Origin: Actinomycetes bacterium
GTDB taxonomy: Bacteria > Actinomycetota > Actinomycetes > Prado026
Reading direction: 5' to 3'
Length of the DNA stretch: 8,908 bases
Assembly (NCBI GenBank): GCA_025455945.1
Contig: JALOLN010000083.1
Location: 1-8,908 of the forward strand
Shown here: in pieces, positions 4,723-8,908 of the stretch
Position numbering within the stretch: position 1 is the stretch's first letter
Layout: each line of letters starts with the position of its first letter
The notes under the pieces: generated by a model
Seen by the model: the letters and a program-made list of their open reading frames with translations, nothing else
Database searches by the model: none
Told to the model about the DNA's origin: nothing
Program-made: the position numbers and the translations under genes

Positions 4723-6051
4723 GTGACGGCGTCCAGCGGGCGGGCGGTCGGGGAGCCCGGCAGGGGGTCCACGGCGCTGCTCACCGACCACTACGAGCTG
4801 ACCATGCTGGACGCCGCCCTGCGGGCCGGCACGGCGTCGCGTCGCACCGTCTTCGAGGTGTTCACCCGGCGCCTGCCGGAGGGACGGCGCTACGGGGTGG
4901 TCGCCGGGACCGGCCGCCTGCTCGACCTGATCGAGGACTTCCGGTTCGGCGCCGCCGAGCTCGCCGACCTCGGGGCGCGCCGCGTGGTGGACGACGCGAC
5001 GCTTCAGTACCTCGCGGACTACCGGTTCGGCGGCGACGTCCGCGGCCACGCGGAGGGCGAGTGCTTCTTCCCCGGCTCCCCGATCCTCGTCGTCGAGGGG
5101 ACCTTCGCCGAGGCGGTGCTGCTGGAGACGCTGGTGCTGTCGGTGCTCAACCACGACAGCGCCGTGGCCTCGGCCGCGTCGCGCATGACCACCGCCGCGG
5201 CCGGGCGTTCCTGCATCGAGATGGGGTCGCGGCGCACCCACGAGCAGTCGGCCGTCGCCGCGGCCCGGGCCGCGTTCCTCACCGGGTTCGCCAGCACCTC
5301 CAACCTCGAGGCGGCCCGCCGGCACGGCATCCCCAGCGCGGGCACGAGCGCGCACGCCTTCACCCTGGTGCACGACAGCGAGCGGGCCGCGTTCGAGGCC
5401 CAGGTGGCCGCGCTGGGGCCGGGCACGACCCTGCTGGTCGACACCTTCGACGTCGCGACGGCGGTGCGCACCGCGATCGAGGTGGCCGGCACCGGGCTCG
5501 GCGCCGTCCGGCTGGACTCGGGGGACCTCCTCGAGCTGGCCCGTGCGACCCGGGCCCAGCTCGACGCCCTCGGCGCCGCCGGCACCCGCATCATCGTCAC
5601 CAGCGACCTCGACGAGTACGCGATCGCCGCGCTGGCCGCGGCGCCGGTGGACGGGTACGGCGTCGGCACCGCGCTCGTCACCGGCTCCGGTGCCCCGACC
5701 GCAGGGCTGGTCTACAAGCTCGTCGAGGTCGACGGCCGGCCGGTCGCCAAGCGGTCCATCGGCAAGCCCGGCCATGCCGGCCGCAAGTGGGCGCTGCGGC
5801 GCCGCGACCCGGACGGCACGGCGGTCGCCGAGGTCGTGCGCGTCGGCCGGCCCCCGGACGACGCGGTGAGCACCACCGACCGCCCGCTGCACGTCCCGCT
5901 GGTCCGCAGCGGGGTGGTCGTCGGCCGGGAGCCGCTCGCGGCGGCCCGGGCGCGGCACGTGACCGCCCTGGCCGAGCTGCCCGCCACCGCCCACCAGTTG
6001 CAGCGCGGCGGCCCGGCGATCCCCACCGTCTTCGAGGAGGCTGCCGGATGA
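4723..6051 (+). CDS. pncB: Nicotinate phosphoribosyltransferase
   Basis: This enzyme makes nicotinate mononucleotide from nicotinate and PRPP, with ATP hydrolysis helping drive the reaction; it is the committing step of NAD salvage by the Preiss-Handler route. The 442-residue protein is full length. Visible motifs are LLTDHYELTMLDAAL (19-33, the family N-terminal signature), FEVFTRRLPEGRRYGV (44-59), ECFFPGSPILVVEG (113-126), GSRRTHEQSAVAAARAAFLT (168-187), the GTSAHAF stretch (207-213) with His211 at the position expected for the phosphorylatable histidine, VDTFDV, and GAVRLDSGDL with ITSDLDE-like strands in the C-terminal barrel. GTG at 4723 is the only well-placed start. The stop overlaps the pncA start by 4 bases (ATGA). 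From memory the pncB / clpS divergence is also seen in mycobacteria (pncB1-clpS). Confidence 0.96.
   Translation: MTASSGRAVGEPGRGSTALLTDHYELTMLDAALRAGTASRRTVFEVFTRRLPEGRRYGVVAGTGRLLDLIEDFRFGAAELADLGARRVVDDATLQYLADYRFGGDVRGHAEGECFFPGSPILVVEGTFAEAVLLETLVLSVLNHDSAVASAASRMTTAAAGRSCIEMGSRRTHEQSAVAAARAAFLTGFASTSNLEAARRHGIPSAGTSAHAFTLVHDSERAAFEAQVAALGPGTTLLVDTFDVATAVRTAIEVAGTGLGAVRLDSGDLLELARATRAQLDALGAAGTRIIVTSDLDEYAIAALAAAPVDGYGVGTALVTGSGAPTAGLVYKLVEVDGRPVAKRSIGKPGHAGRKWALRRRDPDGTAVAEVVRVGRPPDDAVSTTDRPLHVPLVRSGVVVGREPLAAARARHVTALAELPATAHQLQRGGPAIPTVFEEAAG
6034..6040 (+). promoter_or_regulatory. Shine-Dalgarno site of pncA inside pncB
   Basis: GAGGAGG lies 7 bases before the ATG at 6048, within the last codons of pncB. 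With the ATGA overlap it ensures that nicotinamidase is made with PncB from one transcript. Confidence 0.75.
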
Positions 6052-6626
6052 CCCGACGCGCGCTGCTCGTCGTCGACGTCCAGAACGACTTCTGCGAGGG
6101 CGGCTCGCTGGCCGTCCCCGGCGGGGCGGCGGTGGCCGCCGCCATCACGGACCTGCTCCGGTCACCCGCGGCCGAGGGCTACGCCCACGTCGTCGCCACC
6201 CGCGACCGCCACGTCGACCCGGGGGACCACTTCAGCGAGCAGCCCGACTACGTCGGCTCCTGGCCGGTGCACTGCGTCGCGGGCACCTGGGGCGCCGAGC
6301 TGCATCCGGACCTGGCGGCCGAGCTGCTCGACGACGTCTTCGACAAGGGCGCGCACGAGGCCGCCTACTCCGGCTTCGAGGGTGCCGACGTCCACGGGAC
6401 GGGTCTGGGCGCCTGGCTGCGGGACCACGCCGTCACCGCCGTCGACGTCGTCGGCATCGCCACGGACTACTGCGTGCGCGCCACCGCCCTGGACGCCGCC
6501 GCGGACGGCTTCGCTACCCGGGTGCTGCTCCCCCTGACGGCCGGGGTGGCGCCCGCGACGACCGACCGGGCGCTGGACGAGCTGCGCCAGGCCGGCGTCG
6601 AGGTGCTCCCCCACCTGCCGCCGTAG
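6048..6626 (+). CDS. pncA: Nicotinamidase (isochorismatase fold)
   Basis: Nicotinamidase deamidates nicotinamide to nicotinate, the substrate of the PncB encoded just upstream. In mycobacteria the same enzyme activates the drug pyrazinamide. The 192-residue protein aligns closely with M. tuberculosis PncA as I recall it, with a constant +4 shift. The catalytic triad is Asp10 (VVDVQNDF), Lys100 (VFDKGA) and Cys142 (GIATDYCVRA). The metal site is Asp53, His55, His61 and His75 within DRHVDPGDHFS and SWPVHCVAGT. AYSGFEG (106-112) and the cis-peptide loop before the catalytic Cys are also intact. The ATG is fixed by the ribosome site GAGGAGG 7 bases upstream and overlaps the pncB stop. The TAG stop (6624-6626) is the first half of a TAGGCT element for the next gene. 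Confidence 0.96.
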   Translation: MTRRALLVVDVQNDFCEGGSLAVPGGAAVAAAITDLLRSPAAEGYAHVVATRDRHVDPGDHFSEQPDYVGSWPVHCVAGTWGAELHPDLAAELLDDVFDKGAHEAAYSGFEGADVHGTGLGAWLRDHAVTAVDVVGIATDYCVRATALDAAADGFATRVLLPLTAGVAPATTDRALDELRQAGVEVLPHLPP

Positions 6627-6629
6627 GCT
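6624..6629 (+). promoter_or_regulatory. Putative leaderless promoter of the PLP enzyme (-10 element overlapping pncA stop)
   Basis: TAGGCT begins with the TAG stop codon of pncA and is followed by six bases and the GTG at 6636, the same geometry as at pncB. A GGAGG run (6631-6635) touches the GTG directly, too close to act as a normal Shine-Dalgarno for this start. Confidence 0.5.
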
Positions 6630-6635
6630 CGGAGG

Positions 6636-8366
6636 GTGCCGCTGACCATTCCACCCCGCTCCCCCGACCTGCCCGAGCCGCCGCTCCTGGCCCGCATCCG
6701 GGCCGGCGTCATCGGCGACGACCAGGTGGTCCCCGGCCCCTACGGCCCCCGTCGGGTGACCTACGCGGACTACACCGCCAGCGGCCGGGCGCTGACGTTC
6801 GTCGAGGACTTCATCCGCGACGAGGTGCTCCCCCGCTACGCCAACACCCACACCGAGTCCAGCGGCACGGGGCTGCAGACCACCCGGCTGCGCGAGGACG
6901 CCCGGCGGATCATCCACGAGGCGGTCAACGGCGACGACTCCACCTGCGTGGTCTTCTGCGGCTCCGGCTCGACCGGTGCGATCGACCGGCTGGTGGGGAT
7001 CCTGGGGCTGCGGCTGCCGTCGGCGCTGGAGGACCGCCACCACCTCGAGCAGCACATCCCGCCCGACGAGCGCCCGGTGGTCTTCGTCGGACCGTTCGAG
7101 CACCACAGCAACGAGCTGCCCTGGCGGGAGTCCGTCGCCGACGTCGTCCGGATCCCCGAGGACTCCGACGGGCACATCGACGTCGACCTGCTGGCCGAGG
7201 AGCTGCGACGCCACGCCCACCGCCCGCTGCGCATCGCCTCGTTCTCCGCGGCCTCCAACGTCACCGGGATCGTCAGCGACACGCACCGCATCTCGGCGCT
7301 GCTGCACGAGCACGGGGCGCTGGCCTTCTGGGACTTCGCCGCCGCCGGGCCCTACGTCGACATCGAGATGAACCCGCGCTCGGCGGGGCACCCGCTCGCC
7401 TACAAGGACGCCCTCGTCCTCTCCCCGCACAAGTTCATCGGCGGTCCGGGCACGCCGGGGGTCCTCGTCGTCCGCCGCGAGCTGCTCACCAACCGGGTCC
7501 CGGACGTCGTCGGCGGCGGCACGGTCGCCTACGTCAACCCCGACGACCACGTCTACCTCGCCGACCCCGTCCACCGGGAGGAGGGCGGCACCCCGGCGAT
7601 CGTCGAGTCGATCCGGGCCGGCCTGGTCTTCCAGCTCAAGCAGGCCGTGGGCGTCGACGTGATCCGGGCCCACGAGACGGACTACCTGCGCCGGGCGCTG
7701 GCGGCCTGGTCGGCGCACCCGGACATCCAGGTGCTGGGCAACCCCGACGCCGACCGGCTGTCGATCGTGTCCTTCCTGGTCCGCCGTCCGGGCGGCCGGT
7801 ACCTGCACCACAACCTCGTCGTCGCGCTGCTCAACGACCTCTTCGGCATCCAGGCGCGCGGGGGCTGCTCCTGCGCGGGCCCCTACGGGCACCGTCTGCT
7901 GGGCATCGACGTCGAGCGCTCGCACGAGTACGAGCGCGAGATCACCCATGGCTGCGAGGGCATCAAGCCGGGCTGGGTGCGCGTCAACTTCAACTACTTC
8001 ATCAGCGAGCCGGTCTTCCGCTACGTCGTCGAGGCGGTGGCCCTGGTCGCCGACCACGGCCACCGTCTGCTCACCGACTACCTCTTCGACCCGGCGACCG
8101 GGCTGTGGCGGCACCGCTCCGGTCCGGTGGAGCCACCGCTGCGGCTGCGTGACGTCTCCTACGACGCCGACGGCGTGCTGCGCTACCCCGCGCACCGGGA
8201 GACGGCGCCGGAGGAGGCACTGGCGGGCTACCTCGAGGAGGCCCGTCGGCTGGTGGCCGAGCGCCCCGAACCGGATCGCCGCGGCCTCAGTACGCGCGGA
8301 CGAGCACGGCGGGGCCGTAGGCGAAGCTCGCATAGGCCGTCGCGAGGACCCTCACCTGGTAGGTGA
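6636..8366 (+). CDS. Class V aminotransferase-fold PLP enzyme, cysteine desulfurase-like
   Basis: This is a 576-residue cytoplasmic PLP-dependent enzyme of fold type I. Landmarks are VTYADYTASGRALTFVEDFI (41-60), YANTHTESSGTGLQTTRLRE (68-87), FCGSGSTGAIDRL (107-119, cofactor phosphate loop), FEHHSNELPWRES (154-166), SFSAASNVTG (202-211), WDFAAAGPY (232-240) with Asp233 facing the PLP nitrogen, and SPHKFIGGPGTPGVLVV (263-279) with Schiff-base Lys266. A loop at 408-416 reads RGGCSCAGP and lies where SufS-type desulfurases have their R.G..CA.P catalytic cysteine motif. Sulfur transfer from cysteine is therefore plausible, but the reaction is unknown. The protein is longer than IscS/SufS (about 400) because of an inserted segment around 125-150 and a C-terminal extension after about 480. 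The last ~25 residues are Arg/Ser-rich and are read antisense through the neighbouring gene, so the natural end may be nearer residue 550. Confidence 0.85.
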   Translation: MPLTIPPRSPDLPEPPLLARIRAGVIGDDQVVPGPYGPRRVTYADYTASGRALTFVEDFIRDEVLPRYANTHTESSGTGLQTTRLREDARRIIHEAVNGDDSTCVVFCGSGSTGAIDRLVGILGLRLPSALEDRHHLEQHIPPDERPVVFVGPFEHHSNELPWRESVADVVRIPEDSDGHIDVDLLAEELRRHAHRPLRIASFSAASNVTGIVSDTHRISALLHEHGALAFWDFAAAGPYVDIEMNPRSAGHPLAYKDALVLSPHKFIGGPGTPGVLVVRRELLTNRVPDVVGGGTVAYVNPDDHVYLADPVHREEGGTPAIVESIRAGLVFQLKQAVGVDVIRAHETDYLRRALAAWSAHPDIQVLGNPDADRLSIVSFLVRRPGGRYLHHNLVVALLNDLFGIQARGGCSCAGPYGHRLLGIDVERSHEYEREITHGCEGIKPGWVRVNFNYFISEPVFRYVVEAVALVADHGHRLLTDYLFDPATGLWRHRSGPVEPPLRLRDVSYDADGVLRYPAHRETAPEEALAGYLEEARRLVAERPEPDRRGLSTRGRARRGRRRSSHRPSRGPSPGR

Positions 8367-8908
8367 ACGTCCCCCGCGACGGAAGGAAGGCCATGCTGTA
8401 CCGGCCGTCGGCGCCGACCAGGCCCTGGGCCGCGATGCTGTACTGCACCGTCGAGCCCGACCCGGTGACCCGCACGAGCTGCACCCGGGTGCCCGCGACC
8501 GCCGGCGCGGCACCTCCGGTGACCCTGACCAGGCCCCCGGCCCGGACCGACGTGGGGCTGAAGGACGACGTGAGCGCCGGTCGGACGACGCTGGCCACCG
8601 GTGCGCTCACCGAGGCCAGCCGGTCCCACCCGGCGAGCGCCACCACGCGGTAGCTGGCGTTGCGGCTCGGCGCCGCCGTGAGGCGCACGTACCCCCGGGC
8701 GTCGGTCACACCGTTCGCTATCCCCATCCAGGTCCGGGCGCCGTACGGTAGCGCCTCCAGCCGCACCGGGGCACCGGCGACCGGGCCGCGGGCGGTGGAG
8801 ACCCGCGCGTCGACGACACCGCGCTGGCCGTAGACGACGACCGGCTGCGCGGAGGCCACCGTGGTGGACGGCAGCTGCGCGACGGTCCGGGCGTAGGTCC
8901 GTAGCAGC
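8287..8908 (-). CDS. Probable secreted beta-rich protein, C-terminal part (runs off the right edge)
   Basis: The frame is open from the right edge to the TGA at 8289-8287, giving at least 206 residues. The visible sequence has two similar-sized beta-sandwich-like segments. The first runs from about QPVVVYGQRGVVDARVSTA through TDARGYVRLTAAPSRNASYR. The second runs from SFSPTSVRAGGLVRVTG through GADGRYSMAFLPSRGTFTYQ and ends in AVLVRAY. Alternating small and hydrophobic residues, the 'V..G..V.V' openings and the 'D.rGy..l' and 'dGrYs..f' turns are typical of Ig-like or carboxypeptidase-regulatory-like modules on actinobacterial extracellular proteins. The catalytic part, if any, and any signal peptide lie outside the window. 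GTG at 8859 could start a frame, but upstream codons continue the same composition, so this is taken as internal. I cannot name the family. Confidence 0.7.
   Translation of the reverse strand, partial: LLRTYARTVAQLPSTTVASAQPVVVYGQRGVVDARVSTARGPVAGAPVRLEALPYGARTWMGIANGVTDARGYVRLTAAPSRNASYRVVALAGWDRLASVSAPVASVVRPALTSSFSPTSVRAGGLVRVTGGAAPAVAGTRVQLVRVTGSGSTVQYSIAAQGLVGADGRYSMAFLPSRGTFTYQVRVLATAYASFAYGPAVLVRAY

Noticed and set aside
4681..5994. 437-codon open frame on the minus strand opposite pncB
   Set aside because: Low-complexity Gly/Arg/Val composition, no family signature, and fully antisense to a well-supported pncB.
4515..6047. Plus-strand open frame running from clpS through pncB in the pncA frame
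   Set aside because: It is continuous with real pncA only by chance lack of stops; the part before 6048 is Arg-rich and is a shadow of clpS (antisense) and pncB (shifted frame). pncA has its own ribosome site and start.
6162..8333. Very long open frame on the minus strand (723 codons) opposite pncA and the PLP enzyme
   Set aside because: Its translation is rich in Arg, Gly, Val and Asp with no domain, while the plus strand encodes two proteins with intact catalytic motifs. Long antisense frames are expected in DNA this GC-rich.
1..8908. Mobile element, CRISPR array or defence island
   Set aside because: No transposase, integrase, repeated spacers, terminal repeats or base-composition break was seen; the gene order is a conserved housekeeping one. 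The tRNA-Leu shows no adjoining attachment duplicate in the window.

Overview
The window is very GC-rich DNA with strong G/C third-position preference, densely packed genes, GTG starts and 4-base start/stop overlaps. This points to a high-GC actinobacterium, and the general look of the proteins would suit a Geodermatophilaceae-like genome; the genus is inference. No mobile element, CRISPR array, rRNA or integrase was seen, and the region reads as core chromosome.

Layout. At the left edge (1-337, minus) is the N-terminal part of a SulP-family anion permease, divergent from a tRNA-Leu(UAG) gene at 420-500 (plus). From 4693 down to 511 runs a minus-strand block. In transcription order it holds clpS, a DUF2017 gene, murI, a metallo-beta-lactamase-fold phosphodiesterase-like gene (Rv1339 type), rph, rdgB and a small antibiotic-biosynthesis-monooxygenase (ABM) fold protein. 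Facing away from clpS across 29 bp is a plus-strand block: pncB (nicotinate phosphoribosyltransferase), pncA (nicotinamidase), then a large class V PLP-dependent enzyme. At the right edge is the C-terminal part of a beta-rich, probably extracellular protein on the minus strand. It overlaps the 3' end of the PLP enzyme gene tail to tail.

How the genes work together. PncA and PncB are consecutive steps of NAD salvage (nicotinamide to nicotinate to nicotinate mononucleotide) and are translationally coupled by an ATGA overlap. ClpS is the adaptor that hands N-degron substrates to ClpAP/ClpCP. DUF2017 is its usual actinobacterial neighbour. MurI supplies D-glutamate for peptidoglycan, the MBL protein resembles a mycobacterial cAMP phosphodiesterase, RNase PH trims RNA 3' ends, and RdgB removes ITP/XTP/dITP. 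From memory, the order pncB / clpS-DUF2017 ... murI-MBL-rph-rdgB matches the Mycobacterium tuberculosis Rv1330c-Rv1341 neighbourhood, but here the genes that lie between DUF2017 and murI in that genome (including mec-cysO-cysM) are absent.

The most interesting signals are regulatory. A TAnnnT hexamer (TAGGCT, TACGCT or TAGCCT) recurs in front of five genes. At pncB and the PLP enzyme it sits exactly six bases before a GTG that lacks a usable Shine-Dalgarno sequence, and at rph seven bases before the ATG, which is the geometry of leaderless transcripts. In one case the TAG stop codon of pncA is the first half of the next gene's -10 element. The PLP enzyme carries a Cys-x-Cys variant of the SufS/MOCOS active-site loop and is the best candidate for undescribed biochemistry. 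I did not find a clear new defence or mobile system.
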